This document shows positions 45,272-57,068 of a stretch of DNA of 64,000 nt, in pieces (position 1 is the first letter of the stretch; each line of letters starts with the position of its first letter). Where the stretch lies: the NCBI RefSeq assembly GCF_026151205.1, contig NC_087076.1, positions 23,492,828 to 23,556,827 of the forward strand, written 5' to 3'. The translations under genes and the position numbers were made by a program. The DNA is from Bolinopsis microptera (taxonomy: Eukaryota > Ctenophora > Tentaculata > Lobata > Bolinopsidae). The notes below the pieces were generated by a model. That model ran no database searches, was not told where the DNA came from, and saw only the letters and a list, made by a program, of their open reading frames with translations.

Positions 45272-48200
45272 TTAGCGCGGAGCCCAGCGGCGCTGGAGCG
45301 CACCTGGACTGTTACCATCCATTCCCATGCTCTCCAAGACCATGGTCCTATTTACCGCCTCCTGATAAATTTAAGTTAAGTTAACATGTGTTAAACTGCT
45401 CGGTCAAACATACTACTTGAAGTTTGGCCTGTAGCTGTTTTTCTTACATGTCGTTCCATTGAATAGTACCGCTTTAGTTCCGTACCTATTGAATGGTGTT
45501 AATAAACAATTCCGGACATATTCATTGCCCAGTTACTATAATGAAAAACAACAAAGAATTATATACAAATTACAAGAATGGACAAGACAAGTAAAACCTG
45601 AACAGAGAGAAAACAGCAAGCTGTTCATGTAGTCATCAGTTAAACTTCTTCCTCTCACCCGAGTAGCTGGTCGTTCCAGACTTTCAATGATCTGAAAAGT
45701 GAAGTGATTTATTCACTGCATACCACCAGACAACATTATAATTGTTACATCTCTCTATGATAAATATTTAAGGCCCGTCTGAATTAAATCAACGAAAGCA
45801 AGGGCTAGTAATATAGTAATATGGGTAATAACTACAGGCCTATTTGATTAACAGTTTGTGGTTTCCCACAAAAAATTCCTGTACGATGAAAAATAACCTG
45901 CTGAATTTTCTTCCAGTAAGTAGAGAGCTATCACATTGTCGTTCGTGTTCAGATTTAAAAAGCATCGATCCTTCTCTACCTGAACCTTCATATACATTCT
46001 CTGAGACCTAAAAATAAATTATGTCTTGAGAAAGTTAATTATCACAACGTTTTTCGACTCCCCGAATTATATTCAGCTTTGCTGAACACATAATTTCTTG
46101 GCAACCAAAAAAAAATCCCCCCCCCCCTTGTCTCCAAATCTCAATTATCAAAGAATGACATGTAATGAGAGAAGCAGGTCCACTTACCTCTCACTATGGC
46201 TAGAGTAATCTGTTTCCACTTTGGTCTTCATCCTTTCGAGTACACGGTCTTTCTCATAAAGTATGGTCTCGGAGATCCCTTGCTGCTGCAGCTGCCTGTT
46301 CTATTTTCGAGCCGCTGTTCGTTAGCATTCTGAAGATGGATTATGGGGTAATAAAGTAGTGGGTTGGCAGTTGAACCTAATCTATCGAATCTAATCACAT
46401 TAACGTGCAAATCTAATAGAGACGCATTACAAACAATAGTTTTTGTTAGTGTTAGTAAAGGTCATGAAATTCTGGCAAATATAACAGAAAATATTTGACC
46501 CTTGTCCCCGTCGCTGAAGGATCTACGCGTTATTCTTCTGTTTTCAGTTCACCCTCTTGCAGGGGTGGGGGGGTGGGGGGGGACATCCTCCTTCGGTACT
46601 CCATTTATTTGCCTTAATTGTGTTCACCTGAAAAAATTAAACCTTGCATTTTCGAATTCCAAACTAGACACATCGCCAATAAATATAAGCCGTGTCCATG
46701 ATATTAATCACAATACTTGTAAGCCAAGGGACTTCCAAAATGCAGGTATTCAACAAGTAAGACCAACCTTAAGACTTGCTCTCGCGGGAGTCTCGAGAGC
46801 AGCTTCATAAGATTGTTGCTTTAGTATCAGACATGTTCTATCTCATTCACTCTCTTCTCTACTTCCTTCCACTTCCTGAACCATCTGAGAAATATGATTG
46901 CATTACGTTTCCCTCACCATGTCACTGGATAGTGGATACGCACTGAGTCGCGTCGTGGTCAAACCAAAAGCACTAAAAGCAATGAAACCATTATAAAAAC
47001 ACATAAAAATGTATTAATCCCTATTAGGAAGTTTACTTAAACGAAAATGTGAGATAAAGTAGCAAGTAACCTGAATCGTGAGGAAAGGTATCTACACGTT
47101 TCTTCTGGCCGACTGCCATGTACCGAGGCAGCAAAACAGTTGCCTTGTCGTGCTGAGTTTAACCACGTGGCAAGTTGTTAGATACAGCGAGGTTGCTACT
47201 GGTAACACTACCCTACACGATTGTTGAGACGCTGTCCTCAAGCTCGCAGACATCTTCATATTCAGCCATCACATTATTGAGATGGGGTAATGGAGAGGAA
47301 GATTGATTCCAGCGAGTAGTTTCCACCAGCTCTTGGGAGGAATCTTTAAGGTCACGTTATATTCCTTCGCTGTTTTCTTTAAATAAAATTGATTACAATA
47401 AGGCATCACTGCAAAACTGAAAGTCATGAATAATGGGTAGAAATAAGTAATAACAAAACACCTTAACAACTAATCAAACAATAATCCAGAGCTTTAATTG
47501 AGTAATGAACTTGCAATGAAACAAACAATGAGTCGTATAAAACGATAAATAATGGCAACTGACTCTAATAATGAATCCATAAATCCAATAAACAATACTT
47601 AACTTAATGTACATTGAACCGATCCCACAAAACAATGAAATTTAAGTTATATAAGTAATAAGTTTTAATGAAAGCTCCATAAATTCCTGTTTCACCCAGC
47701 AAATGAAAATTATTGACACTTGCCTAGAGATTTGAATTCGAATAAAGTACGTCCGTAATATTATTTAAAGCAATTTAAAAACTCTTCTGTATAGAGCATC
47801 TTTTCATTTCCGATTTAGCCGATTCATTGTACGGAATTGCCATATATGTAAGGCCGAATTATAAATGTTAGACTAAACTATAACAACACCAATGATTAAC
47901 AAATTAGGTTTAAAATAATTTACAGCCCTTACATTTATATCTAGAAAAGTTTTATACAATACTATTTACCCTTTAAAAAATCTAAAGACTTAAATGAATA
48001 AAACGAGAATCTGCAAATAAAATAAATTACCATGCGCTAAATCTGAATTAATTTGATTCAATATGAAATCTGAGTAAAGTAGATGATATCTCCAATTCTG
48101 AAGTATTTAGATAAGCTCTTATCTAGAACAGTCTATAAGTGGGAAGATCTAGTTCAATTCAACCATCCGATAAGTGAAAAGTCTTCTTTCCGGGTAGCGG

Positions 48201-49589
48201 AGTGAGTTTCGGTGCTATCCAACCGCCTGTCTTACCGAACTGTAGGGTCAGGATCAGAAATATTCACGAATTATATTTACATTTCAGGGCGTTAGATAAG
48301 AATTTATTCAATTTAACTCTCACGTGAAGTAACCTTATAAGTAAAGCTCGGAGACATGTAACTGTTTCAAATAATCATCAATAGTGACCAGAACCGACTA
48401 CAGATTCAAATAACTAGCAGGAACCCGTTAAATACCCAACAGTGGGTGTCAGACTCAAGATTCTAAATAATTATTACCTATTAATTCGCGTTTTTTGACA
48501 CCACTTTTGGGCACTAAAAATCTTATTCCTTGGATAATTTTTTATTTTTTTCATGCTGATTTGAAGGCCATAAGGCATTTGGAACCAGTCAAAAAAGTTT
48601 GTATATCTTTTACAGTTAGACGGGGTCTGGCTATATAAATTAAGACGCATGAAACTATCGGACCACGATGTATGGGGACTTGCCACCCATGGCAACATTA
48701 AACATATATCGACTCTGTTACATATATCCCCTCTCGCTTTATAGAATAAGATATTATGTACATTCTGCATTTAATTTATTTTTATGTTTTTGAGAGAGGC
48801 TGGCCTGGATTGCGCCACGAGAGGATAGCATGAGGTTGCTCTGCCTACCTCTGGGGTATGGCAACCTTGGGGGAGTTGCCGGAGAAAATCAAAGTGAATT
48901 AGTGGAGGATGGTAGCAAGTGTATATGGAGGGGATGAGTCATGAAGGGACCTTAAGTGGCCAGCGGGGTGTGGAAAAGAAAGATGACAAGACAAAATTGT
49001 GAGACAAGCCTCCTCATCGTTCGCCCGACATAGGACAAAGCACGGTTACTTGATTTTCGAATGAGTGGAGGTGTTTGTTTGAATGCATGTCGTATTCAAA
49101 CGAGATGACATATTGTGGCCAAGCCGATACATTTTTACATTATGAGATTAAGAGGATTGAGTTTCACATCAGACCTATCCTGCCCCATGAAACGGAACTT
49201 AAATCACCACATATCTAGACTATGGTTTGTTATTCTTTATTTAAAAATTAACTGATACTGATAGTTCAAAATCTTAATTTGAATCAAAGCGCGCGATAAT
49301 GTACCTTTAGATTCCGCAAATTGAGAGGCATATTAAAATGATATAATGGGATTAAGGGCTGACAAATATTGAGCAGTGAGATAACGTGCCAGTGAGAAAA
49401 ACAAAATTAAACTTATTTTAAACGCAATATTTAAGAAACAGTTAACTTAATTAACTTACTAAATAACCTACCTGTCGGAACTGTTTCATCAGCTTCATCC
49501 CACTTCTCATACCAGTAAAACTGAAGTCGTGAGGCAAAGAACTTCTCTTGTTCCGCCAGTCTACCCGCATTTGTACACCTGAGGGGCAT
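45272..49589 (-). CDS. Candidate multi-exon gene, unrecognised (partly damaged?)
   Basis: Exon-like segments on the - strand with AG acceptors and GT donors are: 49589-49472 (start MPLRCTNAGRLAEQEKF), 46884-46768, 46300-46188 (NRQLQQQGISETILYEKDR), 46007-45935, 45691-45659 (IIESLERPATR) and a terminal exon 45361-45272 (ending QRRWAPR and TAA). The last four join with consistent phases. The product looks helical and charged, possibly a coiled-coil protein. Segment 46884-46768 needs a one-base frame change (WFRKWKEVEKRVNEIEH, then SYEAALETPARASLK), and exon-like DNA at 47390-47221 and 47154-47071 cannot be joined cleanly. It could be a real gene with missing or erroneous bases, or a decaying one. 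Function unknown. Confidence 0.4.
47160..49471. other. Intronic or intergenic stretch with dispersed repeat family 2
   Basis: Positions 48414-48640 match the reverse complement of 12540-12811 (see that entry). Apart from possible exon DNA at 47221-47390, I see nothing else that I can support. Confidence 0.45.
48414..48640. repeat. Dispersed repeat, family 2, copy 2
   Basis: This is the reverse-complement copy of 12540-12811. Shared segments include CATGCTGATTTGAAGGCC, CCAGTCAAAAAAG and ACGCGAATTAA on the appropriate strands. It is AT-rich, non-coding and without clear terminal repeats. Confidence 0.65.
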
Positions 49590-50038
49590 GTTTTTCTACA
49601 CACAAGAACAATTTAAACTTTTTCAACTTTATTCATCCAAATAATGAAAATTTAAATAATATCCAGGTTTTCGGCTCAGTGTATTCACATTTTTGTAATA
49701 TTCTCCACGTAAAACTGATGTTTCCAGAATATGGCATTAATAAATAACCTTGTCCTAATGAATTAGATGTTGTAACTTGTAGACCTTTACTACATTTTAT
49801 GCTTGAGTAAAAGATACGAAAGTCGTGACGAGTCAGATCTGGTTACTCCAATCAACAAATTGACTACAAACCACAACACACCAAAATCCGATACAACAAA
49901 GCTCCAAATCTTATTATGTGGCAGCTCTTCCCCGAATTTAAATCTGAATATTGAATAGCATCTATCTCTAAACGCAACGCAATTTGGCGAGCGCGCTCAA
50001 CACACACACACATTAGTGGGTGTGAAACATGAGAGCGG

Positions 50039-51060
50039 ATGGGGGGGGGGGGGCTATCTATACCCAATATTAATGGAGAGAGTTGGGGCGGAAGGGTGAG
50101 GATTCACGTTTATTTCGGGAATCTCTATATAAAAGTGGGGATTATGGGTGTTAAAATAGGGGGGGGGGGGTGGGGGGGGTGAAGGGGGGGGGACACTAAA
50201 ACTGTGAGCTGGAGGGGGGGGGGGGGTGGGGGAGGGAGGGTGGGGGGGGGGGGGGGGTATGTAATGGGAGGGAGCGTGGGGCGTTTAATAATTCTAATCT
50301 CTCTAGACACACATGGATTTATGAGTAGATAGTAAAATTACACACACATCTTCAAGCGAGTACACACAGAAACATAGCGTGGGCGAGGAGGTGATCTATG
50401 AGGGTAGATTATGTTGATATAATACACTGTGAGAGAAATTGTGTAGTTCTATATATCTATTTGAACACACAGGGGGGGGACACACAATTATAGGGTGGAG
50501 TGGATGTGTCTCAATTATAGGTGGGGGTGGGAGGAGAGGGGAGTATAAATGAGAGTGTATGGTATGAGTGAGAGGTGGGTGGGGGGATGAGTGTGGTAAT
50601 AATATGAGACATTTAAGGCGAATAGTTTTACACACACACATAGTGATGGTTGTGAGTAGGGGTGTGGTAGGGGTTTAATGAGGGGAGTGATGATTATGAT
50701 TTGTTAAAGGAGAGAGGTATCTCTATATGTTAAGGTTTTACAGAGAATAGAGTAGGGGAGGTGGTTGTTAGGTTGGTATTTTTGTGTGGGGGTGAGGGGT
50801 ATATAGGTATAGTGGGTTGGAGTGGGGTATGTTGGTGGTGTGTAGGGAGTGTGGGGAGTTTTTATGTTGATCAGGAGTATTGGGTGGGTGGTGGGGAGAT
50901 GGTGAGGTGTCTTGTGTGTTGTGGTTGGTTGGAGAGAGTTGTATGTGAGTTTGTTTTGGTAGAGTTGGATTGGAGGTTGGTTATTTTGGGAAAAGATTTA
51001 ATAATATGATTGGAAAGTAATGTTGGGGTAGGGTAATGGTTGAGGGGTGTTTTGGTAAAC
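50039..51060. repeat. C-depleted, G/T-rich low-complexity tract
   Basis: The + strand here is dominated by G and T with G runs up to 14 and almost no C, in sharp contrast to both sides. It starts with G-rich tracts (50041-50053, 50159-50256) and continues as irregular GT-rich DNA to about 51060, where normal composition returns. The long proline-rich frames on the - strand are a by-product of this composition. Possible explanations are a strand-asymmetric satellite, a G-quadruplex-prone region or an assembly error. Confidence 0.7.
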
Positions 51061-51306
51061 AAGACTTGTCATACGATCTTAAAAGATTCTCAAAATAATA
51101 CAGGTATGCCGTGGCCGTATGACTAATGGTGTTCAGTGTTGGTGAAAAAAACCCAAAATATTTTTGCCTCATTTTTTCCGTCTCATTGATACTTATTCAA
51201 AGGTAAACCAATTAAAAATTACATACATTACATTTTTGATTTTTGATAAGGCTGAATCACACAAAACTTTTAATACTTGAAAATTAAATGTTACTTTCAA
51301 TTTCAG

Positions 51307-53420
51307 AATCCACCACCCTTGGATTTCGACCTAGAAGATGACGACAAACTCTTCCTTAAGTTTGGAGACAGATTGGCAAAGTGAACGTTTTACCGTTGTT
51401 GTTACTTTTAGACACTAGCGAAAAGATCTCAAGATGCAAGACTTTTCCAAGCTAAACTCTTAAAAAAGGAGCCGTTCAAAAGCACAACGTTCTGGAAAGA
51501 TCTTTGGCTCTGGGTACAGACCTGGAAAACCTGAGATAATGTTCTTTGTTTCGGACATGAGAATTATTCCTCTGCTAAAAGATCTGATGAAAAAGGTTAA
51601 GATGTATTGGGAACACGAGGAACTTTTGGGCAGAGTCCTGAAATTGATAAATGAACTATATTTCATGACACACTCTGAGGTACTTGTGGACAATATTGAC
51701 ATCAGCGTTTCTTTCAACTGTATCTGTTTTACTCAGTCTCCTGTTCAAAAAATGTCCATCGTCAATGGATCTTCGTATGAAAAGTCTTTCTCTTCCTTCC
51801 TGTGGTTGGAAGTGATATCTGATATGGCTGGTTGTTATAAGTGCAAGCAAGATTTGCAGCCCATTGTCAAAAATTTGTGCGCCAAACCTTTCCCATAACC
51901 AGTAAATGTGGTGGGTCAATTGAGCACAAATTATAGGCTTGCTGAAGAGATGATCAGTGATCGATTCTTTGATTCGTTATTGATGGCTGTAGGGGACATT
52001 GCTCGCTAGTTCAAACCGCAAGAATGACCTTAGCCTTGCTATTGAATCGGACATTATGGCTAAATTATTACAGCTTGTCGGGAATCGTTCGAAGGAAAGT
52101 GATTTTCAAGAAAATCAAACGAGTACGATTATCTCGTTGCAGTAATTGAAAGATACATTTTAATACTACACAGACATCCATCCAGTCTGTCATCTGATAA
52201 TAGAGTTGCAGTAATGCCACTTATTGCTTCACTCATCAGCACCGAATGTCTTTACATGTGCGACAAGGTATTCTTTATTGACATGATAGTGGATCATTGC
52301 ATTTGTGTTGTTGTGGATATCGCAGATGCAGAAGAATGGTTCTGAACGGTTTGTGGATGCGCTCTTGGACCCAGACCACAACGTTTTGAAAGCAATGATC
52401 GAGTATGCAATGAGTCAGAACTTTCCACAGAAACTGGAATTTGTAGCTATGAGGATACACATAATTGTTGCCCTCTGCAGTGGTAAATTGCCCAAGTTGA
52501 CCCAACACCTCAAACCTCTACTTTCTATATGCTTGAATCACGTGGTGAAACCAAATGAGATAAATCGACTGCGGCAAAAAAGCGGGTACGTACGGTAACC
52601 AGGTAAGAGAAGAAAACTAGAGAGATTTGATAAATGCTATAATCTCAGCACTGCAACGATGGAAATTTACAAATGTATTGTCTTGGGCGGGTACAATCAA
52701 TGAACTGAAAAACTGGAGACGGAATTCAAAATACTGGAAACTTTTTTCAAAGCTATCTCCATGAGCAAAAGGTCTGAAATCTTAGTTATTTCATTTGAGA
52801 TTATCTCAGAAATTTTGGAAGGCTCATCACTTTGACTTCATATCATCACAACAGCTGGTGGAGCATATGCCTCTGATTTGGAGGAAAATGAAAGTATCAC
52901 AAACTGAACTTGTAGATCCTGTCGCTAAAATCACGTACAGACTGGCACTATTCCTCCCCAGCCTCCACTACCCTCTTAACTTCACTGAGTGGGAACATAC
53001 CCTGGTTCAACACGCAAAATCAATCTTGCAGATGAAACCCATTTCTCCAGGATTTTTCCGACTCGCATGGGAAATGATAAGGTCAGGTAATCGTGAACAG
53101 CTTTTCGACGAACTTCTTACATTGGCTTCTGATCGAACAGTTGGTTATGCTGCACCGGGGAAATCTGATCTCGCAAAAATATTCAGGCTTATTTCGGAGC
53201 TTCTTATTGGGTATTTGGAGAATGATCCACCCTTTAATTAATACAAGATACTTAACCACATTTGACACACTGCATGGTGGAGATTGCTAGATCTAGCACA
53301 CTTGATGAGGAATTGTATGTCCTGGGAAGATATGGTCCTCTCCGGCCATGTGGCTCCTTGAGAAACAGAATGACGAGAAGATTGTGGCCAACGTTAAAGA
53401 GTTTATCAACATTTTACACT
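51307..53420 (+). pseudogene. Decayed protein-coding region, unrecognised
   Basis: A series of coding-like segments on one strand in changing frames includes NPPPLDFDLEDDDKLFLKFG (51307 on), 51539-51898 (PLLKDLMKKVKMYW), 52323-52598 (RFVDALLDPDHNVLKAMIEY, KLPKLTQHLKPLLSICLNH) and 52795-53241 (FISSQQLVEHMPLIWRKMK, SPGFFRLAWEMIRSG, IFRLISELLIGYLEN). The spacing is continuous without clear introns, and there are several stops and frame changes. The helical, Leu-rich character would fit a HEAT-repeat-like protein. A processed or degenerate pseudogene is the most economical reading. I cannot name the parent. Confidence 0.5.
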
Positions 53421-54544
53421 GATAAGGGTTAAGAACAGTAACATTAGTTTCTTGTTGCATTTAACTTGGTTGTTTTTATAACCCCCGCGATTGAGCGTTA
53501 CCCAATAAATTATCCAATTAGTATTATTTACTAATATTTAATGTTATGACATAATATTCGGCGTGAATGCTGGATGATGTATTATATAGTTTTTATAATT
53601 GTTTACAAAACCCGTTTTTAACTTTGATGTTTTGTTAAGGGAGCATTGGTTGTGTTTTTACAAATAGATTTATAAATTTTATCATTGAATTTTCAAATTA
53701 ATATTATATTCGTAATTGTCGGTGTAAATGCTATAGTTTATTTATTAGAGCTAAAAGAAAAACTATAATAGCTTGAGGATCTTTATTATTGTTTGCAAAA
53801 CCTCATTGTACCATTTAATTTGTATTATTTAGCAATGTTGACTCATATCATATATATGCGAAATTTCTATTGAAATTCGTTATTCAATTTGCAAATGTAT
53901 TGAACCTACAAAATTACTTATAACATCATTTACATTGTATATGCTTCTTTTAAATTAACGATAATGAGGTTCGTTTTAATGTCGTCAGGTGATTAATATT
54001 ACCTGAGTCACTAATGTACAGTTTAATCTGACCAACTGTGTATTAACTTAAGTTTGTGTAAACAATGCTAATATCTCTTATTTCATTTGAAGTACCCGTC
54101 ATACTTCGTGAGCTATCAATTTAAAAATAATTGTCTTATACAAAACGACATTACCAAATTCTAAACACAAGGAAATACTTTTGTGTTTGATTTAATAAGC
54201 TTCACCATTCTCCAACAGCCTTGCTATATATCGTCATCTTCTGGTGTTCGTATTAGCGCTCGATTTTAAAACTATATTTGGCAGGGCAGCTGGTTAGCTT
54301 GCTAACTACGCAACCCTTTCCAGGAAAATCATAACTAGGAAAGTGTATACTGTAAAACACAGGTATTAGTTGAGCACTAACAAGAAAAATTGATCGCTGG
54401 AATTTTAAATGGTTTTGTTATGTAACCAACAGGGAACTTGGTAATGTCGAGTAGATTTAATACGTCCAGAAGTTTTTAAAAAAAATACCAATCTAGACTT
54501 AATTGAATTAGTAGTGAGGACATAGTGAGGACAACTTAAGTTTT
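53421..54544. other. Non-coding AT-rich stretch
   Basis: I see no frame, exon or repeat that I can support between the decayed coding region and LINE-D. Confidence 0.4.
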
Positions 54545-54565
54545 AATACTTTCAACACTACTATA
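54545..54565 (+). repeat. Left half of the LINE-D target repeat
   Basis: AATACTTTCAACACTACTAT ends where LINE-D starts. The continuation expected from the copies at 11189 and 16669 (TATAACAA...) appears instead at 61058, beyond the other end of LINE-D. Confidence 0.8.
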
Positions 54566-54616
54566 CTCCTAATATGGACTTCATCTCTTCGGACCCCGGG
54601 CTGCCAGGTAGTGGTG

Positions 54617-54905
54617 CAGTGGCGTAACGAAAGGCCCTGCTGACCCCGCTGTGCAGGGGGGCGCCGTCTTAGGGGGGCGCCAAATCGTTGTTTGAATGTG
54701 GGACAATTTCGAAAACTTAACTAAAGTACTAGCAAAACTGCGCGTTTTGCTCTATATACACACTTTTTTAGAGATTTTACCGGCGTATTCTTTAAAATCA
54801 CCTAATTTGTTCAATTTTAGGGAGGGGCACCAAAAAGGGAGGGGGCGCCAACAGGGGGGCGCTTTTTTCGGCAGGGGGGCGCCAACAGGCAACGTTACGC
54901 CACTG
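54617..54905. mobile_element. hAT-type MITE with 8-bp duplication
   Basis: CAGTGGCGTAACG (54617-54629) and CGTTACGCCACTG (54893-54905) are perfect terminal inverted repeats. TAGTGGTG lies directly outside both ends (54609-54616 and 54906-54913). An 8-bp duplication and CAGTG-type ends are characteristic of the hAT superfamily. The inside has several GGGGGGCGCC repeats and no transposase. It sits in the 5' region of LINE-D, upstream of ORF1, so it arrived after LINE-D did. Confidence 0.92.
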
Positions 54906-54966
54906 TAGTGGTGCCCATACCACTACCTCTACAGAACACTGCCTGGCACCCCCTACCACACCCGGT

Positions 54967-56586
54967 ATGTGCGTTATAAGTACTCAAACAGACATAACAT
55001 TTGGACAGTGGCTTCCTACCCTGTCACCTAAACTATGCCTCGATCTGTTCGAGCACGTTAAGGATGAGCACATGGCGCACGAAATCTCCTACAACAATTC
55101 ACTGGGAATTGATTTAGGGATTAAATCCAACACTAAGGTTTCAAAACGTAAAGTTCTATTGAAACAAAAACTGGAGAACGATTGTAAAAATGCTAACTTT
55201 ATCAATTCGTTTACGGTAGATGTTGCCAAAATAGATTCATTAATGAACCATTTTTCCGGTTTGCTGGAGAAGGCAGAAACAACACTAGAGGACTACAAGA
55301 CAGAAGTTCGGAGAACAACCGCAGACTGCATCGGAAACAGCGCACTCCCTTCTGCTCCAGCCCCACAACAGTTAGTGATTAGCCCACCCTCCGCAGCTCT
55401 ACCTACTCCGGTATGTAATCTAAGTGTGAACTTTAATGACATTAATTGGATGGACATCTGCAAGAGCATGAACTTCCGCAGAATCGCATCCCGATCCGTA
55501 CAGTACTTTGGAGCAACAGATTACCGCTATGGGTCGACCGTGCATCATTCCAGAAACTATCCTCAGAACTCCGTCATTGACCACATTTTTACAAACATTT
55601 CGAATGCATTAGATGACCCTACGTTTAATAAGGAGCAGGTAACTTGTCTAATCACCAAATATGAAAACGGCAAGTGCCACATACCCTTCCACAGTGATGA
55701 TGAAAATGAGGTCACTGGTGACATCATTACACTCAGTCTTGGGGCCTCTAGAGACCTAGTATTTCGTAGCAAAGTCGGTCCGGTCAAACAACAGATCCAC
55801 AAACTTGACCATGGATGTGTGTATGTGATGACACGTGAATCACAGAATTTCTGGGAGCATGGTATATTGCCACAACCAGAAACTCAGGACTGCAGAATAT
55901 CGCTTACGTTCAGACGCCTCTCTCAGAATACCCCCCCTCGCAAAAAAATCCCGAGGATCCACGAACCGATTCATAAGCCTACGGTTACTGAGCAGTCTCA
56001 ACCTAAGGAGCGTCTATTATTCTTGACGGACTCGCTTCTCAGAGATGTCCCTTTTGACCTTCCTAACGTACACTGCATCAAACGCGAAATGTACCAGTTA
56101 TCCAAAATTTTAGATCACGAACAATATATTTCTGGCTCTAAAATTGTCATAATTTCTTCTGGTATAAACGATTTATCTCGCTATGACCACCACCACCACT
56201 CCCTTTCATGTGATTTTAAGAGAAATATTGATTATCTAATTGAGAAATATCCTAACACGACTTTTATATTTAATTCTTTAGTTCTCACACGTTTCTCGTG
56301 GCTTAATGAGGAAGTTAAGCATTTTAACAGCTTTATTTTTGAACTAAGCAATAGAGTGTCCAAGCTATGGTTCTTTGACTCGCACCATATTTGTACTGTT
56401 TTATACCAGAGAAGAGAGGTCATTGTAGATCCTGGTGGAAACGGAATCCACCTAACAGTCATGTCCAAGAGAGAGATAGCTCGCTCTCTTGTTACCTGTG
56501 TCAAAGAATTTATGGGGCGCAGCTACTTAATTCGAAAACACTGGCCGCTAAGACGGGAGTATGTTTCTTCATTGGGCAGACCTTAG
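54967..56586 (+). CDS. LINE-D ORF1: AlkB dioxygenase-SGNH hydrolase fusion
   Basis: The 539 residues have an N-terminal ~145-residue region with possible helices (about 80-118), then an AlkB-like domain (about 155-320) and an SGNH/GDSL hydrolase-like domain (about 345-515). AlkB hallmarks are H242 and D244 (FHSDDE), SLGASRDLVFR, H298 (FWEHG) and R310-x5-R316 (RISLTFR): the Fe(II) triad and the 2-oxoglutarate-binding arginine. AlkB proteins remove methyl groups such as m1A and m3C from DNA or RNA, and viral members act on RNA. SGNH hallmarks are TDS (354-356; Gly of GDS replaced), GIND (399-402) and NGIH (492-495; DxxH Asp replaced by Asn, though D488 is near). The start at 54967 is the first Met. 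ORF1 proteins normally bind the element RNA; dealkylation of that RNA is inference. Confidence 0.85.
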   Translation: MCVISTQTDITFGQWLPTLSPKLCLDLFEHVKDEHMAHEISYNNSLGIDLGIKSNTKVSKRKVLLKQKLENDCKNANFINSFTVDVAKIDSLMNHFSGLLEKAETTLEDYKTEVRRTTADCIGNSALPSAPAPQQLVISPPSAALPTPVCNLSVNFNDINWMDICKSMNFRRIASRSVQYFGATDYRYGSTVHHSRNYPQNSVIDHIFTNISNALDDPTFNKEQVTCLITKYENGKCHIPFHSDDENEVTGDIITLSLGASRDLVFRSKVGPVKQQIHKLDHGCVYVMTRESQNFWEHGILPQPETQDCRISLTFRRLSQNTPPRKKIPRIHEPIHKPTVTEQSQPKERLLFLTDSLLRDVPFDLPNVHCIKREMYQLSKILDHEQYISGSKIVIISSGINDLSRYDHHHHSLSCDFKRNIDYLIEKYPNTTFIFNSLVLTRFSWLNEEVKHFNSFIFELSNRVSKLWFFDSHHICTVLYQRREVIVDPGGNGIHLTVMSKREIARSLVTCVKEFMGRSYLIRKHWPLRREYVSSLGRP

Positions 56587-57068
56587 AACAGCAATACAAT
56601 CGGCAAACATACTATAACGAAAATTTGGACAAAATTATTAATCTACTAAGAATCGTACAGTATACGAACCATGTCTTATCTGCACCAGCTTACGGCTAAT
56701 CGAAATCTTATCTTTACTAAGTTGAACCACGTAATCAGACCACTAAGTACATACACTTACAAGTTACAAATACAGAATACAAGTCACATTCACATTTCAC
56801 ATACTTCAATTAACTTTTTAAACTTATTCCCACAGAACAACACTTCACTGAATTGATTTCTCTAGTTAGAAGCTGAAGTTAGGGACTCGGACAGAGTGTT
56901 CACAAAACCTCGCACGTTTTCTCACTCTTCCCTGGCCCCATTTTCTTGGCTCACTCATCTGGAGTAGATACTTTCAGTGACTGTTTTCCGTGTACTTTAT
57001 TATATTATATGTATATAGTAGCAAACCTATATCTACATTTAAACAAGAGTATCATTTACAGCTAAAAA

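Noticed and set aside
45935-46884. Assignment of the - strand gene at 45-49 kb to the tektin family
   Set aside because: One segment (SYEAALETP) faintly recalls tektins, but the characteristic tektin motifs are not visible elsewhere.
50125-50641. Proline-rich open frames on the - strand
   Set aside because: They arise from G runs and G/T-rich composition and have no domains or splice context.
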